From: CAYJFK01 sp964369475
GTDB lineage: Bacteria; Bacillota; Clostridia; Oscillospirales; Feifaniaceae
Assembly: GCA_964369475.1 (NCBI GenBank)
Contig: CAYJFK010000003.1
Coordinates: 1 to 64,000, forward strand
Direction of reading: 5' to 3'
Length of the DNA stretch: 64,000 nt
Shown: in pieces, positions 24,752-32,124 of the stretch
Numbering within the stretch: position 1 is the first letter of the stretch
How the letters are laid out: each line of letters opens with the position of its first letter
Translations under genes and position numbers: made by a program
Notes under the pieces: model-generated
Databases searched by the model: none
Told to the model about the DNA's origin: nothing
Seen by the model: the letters and a program-made list of their open reading frames with translations, nothing else

Positions 24752-26634
24752 TGTATATCCTCTCTTTTAAGGAAGTAACTGCGACTCATTCCGACGGCTA
24801 TTCCCATAAAGAGCCAGAAGGAGAGCACAATGCGGTAGTTAAACCAAACATAGTCTGTAAGCCCCTGTATCAGTATTGCCATAATGCCCATGCCGACCGC
24901 AAGAATAAGTGTCGATGTCTCTTTCTCTGTTACGTGGTAAAAGCAGGAGAATATCGTTTTAAAGAACATTAAAAGCAGTGCCGCAAACAAGATTATTCCA
25001 AGTGCGCCCGTCTCTATTGTTATCTGCAAAAATAAGTTGTGCGCATGAAGGGCATAAGATGCGCCCGAGAGCGCGTATGCCGGATAGACCTGCAAGAATA
25101 CATTGCTTCCCATTCCGATGCCGGGGAGGAACATGTCCTCTATCATGCGGACGCTGGCAGTCCATATCGACACCCTGTAAGCCGTCGAGGTGTCGGCAAG
25201 GTCGCCTATACTCATAATGCGGCTTACAATGGAGGAGGGCAGCACGGCCGGTAAGAAGGGCACTGCAACGAGTGCCGGTAGGCCTAATTTTAGGAGATAA
25301 CTGCTGTACATAAGGAGCATTATTGCTATTGTTATCATGGCGGCAAGCCATGCGCCCCTCGACCAAGTGTATATAAGTGCGAGCAGCATAGATGCCGACG
25401 ATATAGCCCCTGCAAGGCGAAGTTTGCCCTTTTGGCTTATCGTTACACCAATTGCAAGTGGGAGGAGCATTACAAGATATTCGCCAAATACATTTGGGTT
25501 GTCGAATGGCCCGATAACACGAGAGCCTATTTCGGCAAACATCTCTGTATCGATCCAGCTAACAGAGCTCTCAAGTCCCACAATGTTTTGGTATATGCCC
25601 ATAAGCCCAGAGGCAAATCCTGCAAGCAGCATGGCGCTTACCGTTTTTCTAACAAGTCGCCTGCTCTTTATTGTGTTTGCCGCAACAAAGTACATTAGCA
25701 TATAAGAAACATGAAGTGCAACGGCAGGTAAGCTCGACATTACATCAACCGATGTAAGCCCTCCGAATATTCCCGTTACCGCCGCAAATCCGAGCACGCA
25801 GAGGTCTACCGCCTCCAGTGCGATTACACGTTTGCCCCTCGCCGCTTTAAATAAAAATGTCGCAGTTGTGTAGAGCGATAGTAGTGTTAATGGAATTGTC
25901 GGTAAAAAAGGCAGTAGCACTATCGTGGCAAGTAGCCCAGCTTCGGGCGATGCCATTACAACTGCGCTCATTATTACTGCAACTATCGCAAAAACAACAT
26001 ATACAATGTGGACATAATATGTCGCCATGCCAAACATTGCGCCTATTATTGCAAAGAGCAGTATATGCCGAGATGCCTTTTCCCTGCGGAAGGTGCTCGC
26101 CCTAAGTCCGCCCCAATTTATAAGCAGTTCTCTTAAAATGGCGCTATCTGTAAGCACATTTCCGAGAGGTTGCTTAGATGTTAGCATTACAAGCCCCAAA
26201 AGGCACGATATAACACCGCCCTGCATGGCAAGGCCTGACATTGCAAGTACAATTCCATATCCTGCCGCATAGAGCTGTACAACGCAGACCAAAAATCCAA
26301 AGCTTATAAACAGTGCCCCCATAGACATTAGGTCAGCACGCATTATAAAGTCGAATACAAACCATATCCATTTCGATGTAATGCTATTTTCTACCGATTT
26401 TGCAAAGCTAAGTCTTAGCTTTTTGAGTGTTGCCATTGGTTTTTTCAGTATTTTATAAAAAAAACTGCCATTAGATGCTTTTGTCATGTCGGGGTATGTT
26501 GTAAGCACCTTTGTTATACAGCTACCCATAACAAGCTTTGCTAAAAATGTACCGAAAGCATCTGCCATTTTGCAAAATATACTGCCCGATATCAGTTTTC
26601 CGATAAATGTGGATGTTTTGCCGCCCTTATTCAC
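24748..26634 (-). CDS. O-antigen ligase / Wzy-like polytopic membrane protein
   Basis: About 628 residues with a dozen or more membrane helices. An N-terminal region of about 130 residues precedes the first helices and carries LVMGSCITKVLTTYP. The ligase domain includes GPFDNPNVFGEYLVMLLPLAIG, YTWSRGAWLA and a large loop with YALHAHNLFLQ, features of the O-antigen ligase/polymerase family. It would join or polymerise lipid-linked glycans outside the membrane. A GTG at 26646 lies inside the Shine-Dalgarno AGGGGAGG, so the next in-frame GTG at 26634, nine bases further, is preferred. Confidence 0.9.
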   Translation of the reverse strand: MNKGGKTSTFIGKLISGSIFCKMADAFGTFLAKLVMGSCITKVLTTYPDMTKASNGSFFYKILKKPMATLKKLRLSFAKSVENSITSKWIWFVFDFIMRADLMSMGALFISFGFLVCVVQLYAAGYGIVLAMSGLAMQGGVISCLLGLVMLTSKQPLGNVLTDSAILRELLINWGGLRASTFRREKASRHILLFAIIGAMFGMATYYVHIVYVVFAIVAVIMSAVVMASPEAGLLATIVLLPFLPTIPLTLLSLYTTATFLFKAARGKRVIALEAVDLCVLGFAAVTGIFGGLTSVDVMSSLPAVALHVSYMLMYFVAANTIKSRRLVRKTVSAMLLAGFASGLMGIYQNIVGLESSVSWIDTEMFAEIGSRVIGPFDNPNVFGEYLVMLLPLAIGVTISQKGKLRLAGAISSASMLLALIYTWSRGAWLAAMITIAIMLLMYSSYLLKLGLPALVAVPFLPAVLPSSIVSRIMSIGDLADTSTAYRVSIWTASVRMIEDMFLPGIGMGSNVFLQVYPAYALSGASYALHAHNLFLQITIETGALGIILFAALLLMFFKTIFSCFYHVTEKETSTLILAVGMGIMAILIQGLTDYVWFNYRIVLSFWLFMGIAVGMSRSYFLKREDIQ

Positions 26635-26651
26635 GGTTTGGCGCACCTCCC

Positions 26652-27473
26652 CTATTTTTTATATCCTATACTTTTTAAAAAGTTTATATCCTCTTTTGTT
26701 AGATCTGCCCTTTCAAGCAGATCAGGGCGACGTTCGAGCGTTATCTGCAAGGACTGTCGCCTTTTCCATTTTTCTATCTCACCGTGATTGCCGCCCTTTA
26801 GCACCTCGGGTACTTCCATTCCCCTAAAAACGGCGGGGCGAGTATACTGCGGATACTCGAGTAGCCCTGAATATATGCTCTCGTTTTGGTAGGACTGCTC
26901 GCTCGCAAGCACACCGGGCACCATGCGTGCCACTGCATCTATAACCGAAAGAGCAGGGAGTTCTCCCCCTGTAAGCACGTAGTCGCCCATTGATATTTCC
27001 TCGTCTACCACCATGTCGAGAGCCCTTTGGTCTATTCCCTCGTAGTGGCCGCAAAGTAGCATTATGCTATCGTGCTGTAAAAGTTCCTTTGCTACCTCTT
27101 GAGTAAAGACTCTGCCCTTTGGGGACAGATATATTGTGTGCGGTTTTTTGCCATAGTGCTCGGTAACTGCCTCTGCGGCACGAACGACAGGCTCTGCCGT
27201 CATCATCATGCCACCGCCACCGCCGAACGGATAGTCGTCGCAACGTCTGTGCTTATCGAGGGTATAAGACCTAATATACCTAATGTCGGTCTTTATATAT
27301 CCTGCATTTGCCGCACGGCCAATAATGCTCTCCCCCAAAACAGCGGCGCACATCTCGGGAAAGAGTGTAAGCAAAACAAACGTCATGGGATCTTTTCCCA
27401 TGCCGTTTGTGCTCTCGCCGCAAGGCCTATTTTGTTCTGCTTGGCTTATAGCCCCCAAGTTGTCCTTTTCCAT
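26652..27473 (-). CDS. trmD: tRNA (guanine37-N1)-methyltransferase TrmD
   Basis: SAM-dependent enzyme that makes m1G37 and prevents +1 frameshifting. The trefoil-knot motifs LCGHYEGIDQR and SMGDYVLTGGELPA are present, and the family core begins MTFVLLTLFPEM. The open frame has 29 extra residues before that Met. The ATG at 27473 has a good site (AAGAGGGC), while the canonical Met at 27386 has none, so either the protein has an N-terminal extension or initiation at 27386 is weak. It follows rimM as usual, and the polysaccharide genes start directly after it. Confidence 0.95.
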   Translation of the reverse strand: MEKDNLGAISQAEQNRPCGESTNGMGKDPMTFVLLTLFPEMCAAVLGESIIGRAANAGYIKTDIRYIRSYTLDKHRRCDDYPFGGGGGMMMTAEPVVRAAEAVTEHYGKKPHTIYLSPKGRVFTQEVAKELLQHDSIMLLCGHYEGIDQRALDMVVDEEISMGDYVLTGGELPALSVIDAVARMVPGVLASEQSYQNESIYSGLLEYPQYTRPAVFRGMEVPEVLKGGNHGEIEKWKRRQSLQITLERRPDLLERADLTKEDINFLKSIGYKK

Positions 27474-27510
27474 ATAATGCCCTCTTGTCCTCTTGCCCGA
27501 TTATATAGGG

Positions 27511-28011
27511 CTACATGTCAAATAAGCCTTCGAGCGGTCTTATCTTCATAATTTTGCCTTCTATGTCCACATTTATAACAACATGTGGAATTGCAGGCAC
27601 CAAAAGCAGACGTCCGTCCTTTGCCTTAACGTGATAGACGTCGTTAGCCCCTGTGGCTTGTACCTGTATTATATCGCCGTAAACTTCGCCACTGTCGACA
27701 TCTGTTACCGTAACCCCCATAAGGTCTCTAACAAGGTAACTGCCTTTGGGCAGTTTAAGCGAGGCCCTGTCGATATATACGACACGACCTATAAGCGGCA
27801 TTGCCTCGTCTATCGAGTCTATACCGCTTATCTTGAGGTTTACCGCCCCCCTGTGGACACGAGCACGCTCCACTTTTAGGGGGGCTTTATCCTCTAAATA
27901 AAATGTCTTGTACTTTAGCATAGCATCAAGGCTGTCTGCCCAAGCTTCCATACGAAGCTCGCCTGCTATGCCATGAGTAGAGACTATCTTGCCCGTTTCT
28001 ATCAAATCCAT
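27511..28011 (-). CDS. rimM: Ribosome maturation factor RimM
   Basis: 16S rRNA processing factor that binds S19 near the 30S head. N-terminal MDLIETGKIVSTHGIAGELR is the RimM barrel signature, and a PRC-barrel C-terminus contains GSYLVRDLMGVTVTD and ending LPAIPHVV-like VPAIPHVVINVD. 166 residues from the ATG at 28011, which overlaps the end region of khpA (stop two bases away), indicating coupling. A longer in-frame ATG at 28050 would overlap khpA and is less likely. Confidence 0.95.
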   Translation of the reverse strand: MDLIETGKIVSTHGIAGELRMEAWADSLDAMLKYKTFYLEDKAPLKVERARVHRGAVNLKISGIDSIDEAMPLIGRVVYIDRASLKLPKGSYLVRDLMGVTVTDVDSGEVYGDIIQVQATGANDVYHVKAKDGRLLLVPAIPHVVINVDIEGKIMKIRPLEGLFDM

Positions 28012-28012
28012 A

Positions 28013-28249
28013 TTACTCAACAATATCGACCTGTATTTTCTCACCGGCACGAGCTGCGGCCGCCTTCATGACAGAACGGATTGCCTTGGCGGTGCGCCCT
28101 TGCTTGCCAATAACACGCCCCATTTCCCCTTCGGCTACACGAAGGGAATAAACCACTGTGCCCTCATCTTTCGAAGTAACCTCGACCGATACCGAATCGG
28201 GATCGCTTACGAGATTTCTTGCAAGGCACAAAAGCAAATCTTTCAGCAT
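28013..28249 (-). CDS. khpA: KH-domain RNA-binding protein KhpA
   Basis: A 78-residue single KH domain with the RNA-contacting loop GRVIGKQGRTAKAIR (GKQG). Members (YlqC/KhpA) sit between rpsP and rimM in Firmicutes and pair with KhpB/Jag in RNA binding linked to cell elongation and division. The ATG at 28249 follows the rpsP stop by one base, with no strong Shine-Dalgarno of its own, so coupling is probable. Confidence 0.94.
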   Translation of the reverse strand: MLKDLLLCLARNLVSDPDSVSVEVTSKDEGTVVYSLRVAEGEMGRVIGKQGRTAKAIRSVMKAAAARAGEKIQVDIVE

Positions 28250-28250
28250 C

Positions 28251-28493
28251 TTAGATAATACCGTTCTTCTTTAGAAGCGCCTTTACTGTATCTGTGGGTT
28301 GTGCGCCGTTCTTAATCCAAGTCGTTACCTTCTCTGCATCTACTGTGAAAACGCTTGGCTCTCTCATTGGATCGTATGTGCCGATCTCCTCGATAAATCT
28401 ACCATCTCTTGGGTAACGGGAATCTGCTACTACCACACGATAGAAAGGAGCTTTCTTTGCGCCCATACGGCGAAGTCTGATTTTTACTGCCAT
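28251..28493 (-). CDS. rpsP: 30S ribosomal protein S16
   Basis: Small-subunit assembly protein of 80 residues: MAVKIRLRRMGAKKAPFYR at the N-terminus and SRYPRDGRFIEEIGTYDP are diagnostic. The ATG at 28493 has TAGAGGTG upstream; the longer open frame starting at 28553 covers the leader and is not used. A small hairpin TTGGCA-TAGT-TGCCAA (28531-28546) lies in the leader after ffh. Confidence 0.97.
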   Translation of the reverse strand: MAVKIRLRRMGAKKAPFYRVVVADSRYPRDGRFIEEIGTYDPMREPSVFTVDAEKVTTWIKNGAQPTDTVKALLKKNGII

Positions 28494-28583
28494 TTTGTAC
28501 ACCTCTAAAATAATATTAATATATTTTGACTTGGCATAGTTGCCAATTATCAAACAAATTTTGTTGCAAGGGCTCTCCCCCCG

Positions 28584-28619
28584 CTTAACTAAATGCTTAA
28601 CTAAATGCTTTACTAAAAG
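28584..28619. repeat. Three tandem 12-base repeats at the 3' end of ffh
   Basis: CTTAACTAAATG occurs twice in a row (28584-28607) and a third variant CTTTACTAAAAG follows (28608-28619), overlapping the ffh stop codon. It provides stop codons in several frames and could arise by slippage. Confidence 0.75.
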
Positions 28620-29959
28620 GGAAACTTAAATCCCGCAAGGCCTTTGCGACCCTTCTTTTTCTTACCACCGCCCGTGCCCATAAGTTGTTTCATAACCTTT
28701 TTAAGCATGTCAAACTGCTTTAAAAGCTTGTTTATATCCTCAACCTTTGTGCCCGAGCCCCTTGCTATTCTCTGCTTGCGTGAACTGTTTATAATATCTG
28801 GATTTCTGCGCTCTTTTGCCGTCATGGAGCATATAATTGCCTCCATGCGTGCAAACTCGCCCTCGTCTATCTCTGCATTTTTAAGCTGACCGCCGCCCGG
28901 CATCATGGAGAGCATTTGCTCCATGCCGCCCATCTTTTTCATCTGGCGCATCTGCTCTAAGAAGTCCTCCAAATCGAGCTTTTGACTTCTCATCTTGCGC
29001 TCGAGCTCCTCTGCCGACTTTTCGTCAAAGCTCTCTTGCGCCTTTTCTATAAGTGTAAGCACGTCGCCCATTCCGAGTATGCGAGATGCCATACGATCGG
29101 GGTGAAATGCCTCTATTTCGGTTAGCTTTTCACCCATTCCGACAAATTTTATAGGCTTACCCGTGATATATCTAACAGATAGAGCCGCACCGCCTCTTGC
29201 ATCGCCGTCCATCTTGGTCATTACAACGCCCGTTATGTTTAGCCGCTCCTCGAAGGAGGCCGCAACATTTACAGCATCTTGACCTGTCATTGCGTCTACT
29301 ACAAGAAGTATCTCGGTAGGGGCAGCGACCTCTTTTACCGCCTCGAGCTCTGCCATAAGCTCATCGTCTATATGAAGGCGACCTGCCGTGTCGAGAAATA
29401 CCATGTCGCACCCTGTGCGCCTTGCCTCCTCGATGGCGGCCTTTGCGATCGACGGAACGTCTGTATTGCCCTCCTGCGAGAATACAGGCACGCCGACACC
29501 CTCACCCACAACATGGAGCTGTTTAATTGCGGCCGGTCGATACACGTCACAGGCTGCGAGCATCGGCCTTTTGCCCTGCTTTTTATAAAGCCCTGCAAGC
29601 TTTGCCGTGTTTGTCGTCTTACCGCTACCTTGCAGGCCGACCATCATAATAACTGTCGGCGGGGAGGAGGAAATTTCGAGCTTTGCGTTTTGTCCACCCA
29701 TAAGCTCTATCAATTCTTCGTGAACTATCTTAACAACATGTTGACCGGGTGTTAAGCTCTCGAGCACCTGCGCACCTATCGCACGCTCTGTTACGGTCGC
29801 AACAAATGCCTTAACAACCTTTATATTTACATCGGCGCCGAGAAGTACAAGCCGCACCTCTCGCATAGCTTCCTTTATGTCGGCCTCGGTTAGTTTTCCC
29901 TTGCCTCGAAGCTTTTTAAATGTCGCCGACAGTCTTTCGCTTAAAGATTCAAACAGCAT
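28613..29959 (-). CDS. ffh: Signal recognition particle protein Ffh
   Basis: SRP54 GTPase that binds signal sequences and SRP RNA and delivers ribosomes to FtsY. The N domain is followed by the G domain with GLQGSGKTTNTAKLA, DTAGRLH and TKMDGDARGG. The M domain has the Met-rich FLEQMRQMKKMGGMEQMLSM region and the RNA-binding RKQRIARGSG. 448 residues with a Lys-rich tail is normal. ATG at 29959 lies one base after ylxM's stop region, so the two are an operon. Confidence 0.98.
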   Translation of the reverse strand: MLFESLSERLSATFKKLRGKGKLTEADIKEAMREVRLVLLGADVNIKVVKAFVATVTERAIGAQVLESLTPGQHVVKIVHEELIELMGGQNAKLEISSSPPTVIMMVGLQGSGKTTNTAKLAGLYKKQGKRPMLAACDVYRPAAIKQLHVVGEGVGVPVFSQEGNTDVPSIAKAAIEEARRTGCDMVFLDTAGRLHIDDELMAELEAVKEVAAPTEILLVVDAMTGQDAVNVAASFEERLNITGVVMTKMDGDARGGAALSVRYITGKPIKFVGMGEKLTEIEAFHPDRMASRILGMGDVLTLIEKAQESFDEKSAEELERKMRSQKLDLEDFLEQMRQMKKMGGMEQMLSMMPGGGQLKNAEIDEGEFARMEAIICSMTAKERRNPDIINSSRKQRIARGSGTKVEDINKLLKQFDMLKKVMKQLMGTGGGKKKKGRKGLAGFKFPF

Positions 29960-29960
29960 A

Positions 29961-30332
29961 CTATAACCTCACCTTTGATATGGCGGCATCAATTTCCAGC
30001 GCAAAATCCTCTATCGGCTTTACATAGGCATTTTCCTTTGCAAAGTTCGATATTCGCCGCCCTATGTTCTCCATTTGCATAACAAATTCTTCAAGCTGCT
30101 CAATTTTGCGGACAAGCCCTAAGCTATCCTCCATATCAAGCAGTTGCGCCTCGCCCCTCTTAATGCTGTCTCTAACCCCTTGACGGGTTATGCCTGCATG
30201 TTCTGATATCTCGGCAAGCGACAGATCCTCGTTGTAGTATAGGTCCACTACCTCACGTTGCTTACCTGTAAGCGCTCCGCCGTAGTAGTCGAGAAGCAGT
30301 GCGATTTTTAAATCTTTCTCGGGCTTTGGCAT
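29961..30332 (-). CDS. ylxM: YlxM-family helix-turn-helix protein
   Basis: A 123-residue protein with a sigma-70 region 4-like helix-turn-helix: LTGKQREVVDLYYNEDLSLAEI and GITRQGVRDSIKRGE. YlxM/p13 genes precede ffh in Firmicutes and the protein has been linked to SRP function. The ATG at 30332 lies behind CGGAGGTGAAATC; the longer frame begins in the promoter. A strong promoter is located upstream. Confidence 0.94.
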   Translation of the reverse strand: MPKPEKDLKIALLLDYYGGALTGKQREVVDLYYNEDLSLAEISEHAGITRQGVRDSIKRGEAQLLDMEDSLGLVRKIEQLEEFVMQMENIGRRISNFAKENAYVKPIEDFALEIDAAISKVRL

Positions 30333-30378
30333 GATTTCACCTCCGAAGTGTAAAGAATTTTTCTTTACATCCTTGTGT

Positions 30379-30407
30379 ATTATACATGCTAAGAGTCCAA
30401 AAGTCAA
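30379..30407 (-). promoter_or_regulatory. ylxM-ffh operon promoter
   Basis: Minus-strand TTGACT (30407-30402), 17-base spacer, TATAAT (30384-30379). It is divergent to the mntP promoter and gives a short 5' UTR. Confidence 0.8.
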
Positions 30408-30426
30408 GGCAATTTTACCTAATTAG

Positions 30427-30488
30427 AGCAACTTTTTTTGTAAATATTTTCGAAATAAGTTGCTAATAACCGCCAAATGCGATATAAT
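30427..30488 (+). promoter_or_regulatory. mntP promoter with overlapping inverted repeat
   Basis: TTGCTA (30460-30465), 17-base spacer, TATAAT (30483-30488). An 8-bp inverted repeat AGCAACTT / AAGTTGCT (30427-30434 and 30457-30464) separated by 22 bases overlaps the -35 box and could bind a metal-responsive repressor. The 5' UTR of about 25 bases is too short for a yybP-ykoY manganese riboswitch. Confidence 0.65.
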
Positions 30489-30520
30489 CAGCAAAAAGAA
30501 AAATGTTAGTGGAGGTTAAT

Positions 30521-31090
30521 ATGACCTTAATCACACTTATAATGCTATCCTTCGGCCTTGCAATGGACGCTTTTGCAGTATCGGTCTCAAACGGCATGTG
30601 CTACAACGATTACAGACTAAAGGATTCGTTTTTTGCCGCACTATGTTTTGGCTTTTTCCAAGGCGCTATGCCATTAATCGGCTTTTTCTTTGGAAATTTG
30701 CTTGGCGACTTTATCGTGGCCTTTGACCACTGGATCGCACTGCTTCTACTCGGCTTTATTGGCGGAAAAATGATAGGCGATGCCATAAAAGAGCGAAAAA
30801 ACCCCGAAGATTTCTGCTTGCTCGAAAGGTATACCCCAAAGGAAATGTTCCTTCAAGCAGTCGCAACAAGCATAGATGCAATGGCTGTCGGCATACAGTT
30901 TTCCGTAATGCGTGTCGACATAACCTCTGCCGTTATGGCTATTGCCGTTATTACTACGCTATGTTGCCTATGTGGGGGCTGGCTCGGCCGCAAATTCGGC
31001 TCTATTCTCGGTAGCAACGCCAAACTGCTCGGTGGAGCTATACTTGTCTTTATCGGAGTTAGAATTTTTGTCGAGCACACCATGCTTTAA
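30521..31090 (+). CDS. mntP: Putative manganese efflux pump MntP
   Basis: A 189-residue membrane protein of six helices in two repeated halves, each with a conserved Asp: GLAMDAFAVSVSNG in the first and SIDAMAVGIQFS in the second. Such proteins export Mn2+ and prevent manganese toxicity. The start is ATG at 30521 directly behind GGAGGTTAAT. It stands alone downstream of its own promoter, divergent from ylxM; the following deacetylase gene may be co-transcribed (about 90 bases apart). Confidence 0.94.
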   Translation: MTLITLIMLSFGLAMDAFAVSVSNGMCYNDYRLKDSFFAALCFGFFQGAMPLIGFFFGNLLGDFIVAFDHWIALLLLGFIGGKMIGDAIKERKNPEDFCLLERYTPKEMFLQAVATSIDAMAVGIQFSVMRVDITSAVMAIAVITTLCCLCGGWLGRKFGSILGSNAKLLGGAILVFIGVRIFVEHTML

Positions 31091-31180
31091 GTTGATAGGC
31101 GCAGTACAAGCCCCGTATATATTTTGCATTTTGTACTACTTCCGTCACCCTTTGCATATTTTGCAAGGGGTGATATTTTT

Positions 31181-31990
31181 ATGAAATACAAAAAAATAGC
31201 GGCAACCTTTGCTGTAATACTAATGGCAGGACTGACGGCAGGCGGCATGAGGCTATATGTAAACAGCATAGCACTTACCACTGCCGCCACAACCGATTGG
31301 AGGCTAAAATTCCGCACCGAAGGAGAGCTTCCCGACGGTAACGCAAGCACAGAGCAACTTGCAAAGTACAACACATGGTTTCACGGTGACACCGAGGACA
31401 ATGTGCTATATCTAACCTTCGACACAGGTTACGAAAACGGCTATACAGAGCAAATTTTAGACACTCTCGCCGCTCACGGAGTACCTGCCGCCTTTTTTAT
31501 TGTGGGAAACTACACGGAAAACTCTCCCGACATTTTAAAACGCATGGTGGCAGAAGGGCACATTGTGGGCAATCACACCGCTACCCACCCCAACATGAGC
31601 AAGATAGAGGATATATCCGTCCTTAAAAGCGAGCTCGAAACGCTTGAACGAGACTTTTTCGAGGTTACAGGGGTCTCGATGTCAAAATATTACAGGCCTC
31701 CACAAGGCAAGTACAGCGAACAAAACTTACAAAATGCAAGTAATTTATCCTACAAGACAATTTTCTGGAGTCTCGCCTATGTAGACTGGTATGTAGACAA
31801 TCAGCCGACACGTGAAGAAGCTATCGAAAGGCTAATACCACGCACTCACCCCGGAGCGGTAGTTTTGCTACATAGCACCTCCAAGACAAATGCCGAGATA
31901 TTAGACGAGCTCATAACAACATGGCTCGAAATGGGCTATCGCTTTGGCACACTCGACGAGCTGACGGCAGACACAAGCGAAGCATCGTGA
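31181..31990 (+). CDS. PdaA-like polysaccharide deacetylase
   Basis: A 269-residue NodB-fold enzyme with an N-terminal signal anchor (KIAATFAVILMAGLTAGGM). Motif 1 reads LTFDTGYENG, the metal-binding histidines are in HTATHPNM, then YRPPQGKYSEQNL and LHSTSKTNAEILDEL. This pattern is typical of PdaA, the N-acetylmuramic acid deacetylase involved in muramic-delta-lactam formation in spore cortex. PdaA commonly has TFDNG; here T replaces the second residue of the usual Asp pair. The ATG at 31181 has AAGGGGTG upstream. If PdaA, the organism would be spore-forming, but no other spore gene here confirms it. Confidence 0.88.
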   Translation: MKYKKIAATFAVILMAGLTAGGMRLYVNSIALTTAATTDWRLKFRTEGELPDGNASTEQLAKYNTWFHGDTEDNVLYLTFDTGYENGYTEQILDTLAAHGVPAAFFIVGNYTENSPDILKRMVAEGHIVGNHTATHPNMSKIEDISVLKSELETLERDFFEVTGVSMSKYYRPPQGKYSEQNLQNASNLSYKTIFWSLAYVDWYVDNQPTREEAIERLIPRTHPGAVVLLHSTSKTNAEILDELITTWLEMGYRFGTLDELTADTSEAS

Positions 31991-32070
31991 TATGTTTAAT
32001 GGAATTTTTGACCCTTGTCAAAAATAGACATGGATAGCGACAGATGGCGGACGCTTGCCTAAATGTGCAT

Positions 32071-32118
32071 ATACAAATATACAGAGGAGGGCATGTGCCC
32101 TCCTCTGTATATTTGTAT
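32071..32118. terminator. 48-base perfect palindrome between convergent genes
   Basis: Arms of 23 bp, 32071-32093 and 32096-32118, with only two bases between. It separates the end of the plus-strand deacetylase from the end of the minus-strand PBP2 gene and probably acts as a bidirectional terminator, although no clear U-run follows on either side. The ends of the arms (ATACAAATAT / ATATTTGTAT) are AT-rich and could substitute for A- and U-tracts. Confidence 0.6.
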
Positions 32119-32124
32119 CGTTCC

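Noticed and set aside
30489..30520. yybP-ykoY manganese riboswitch before mntP
   Set aside because: The 5' UTR is only about 25-30 bases.
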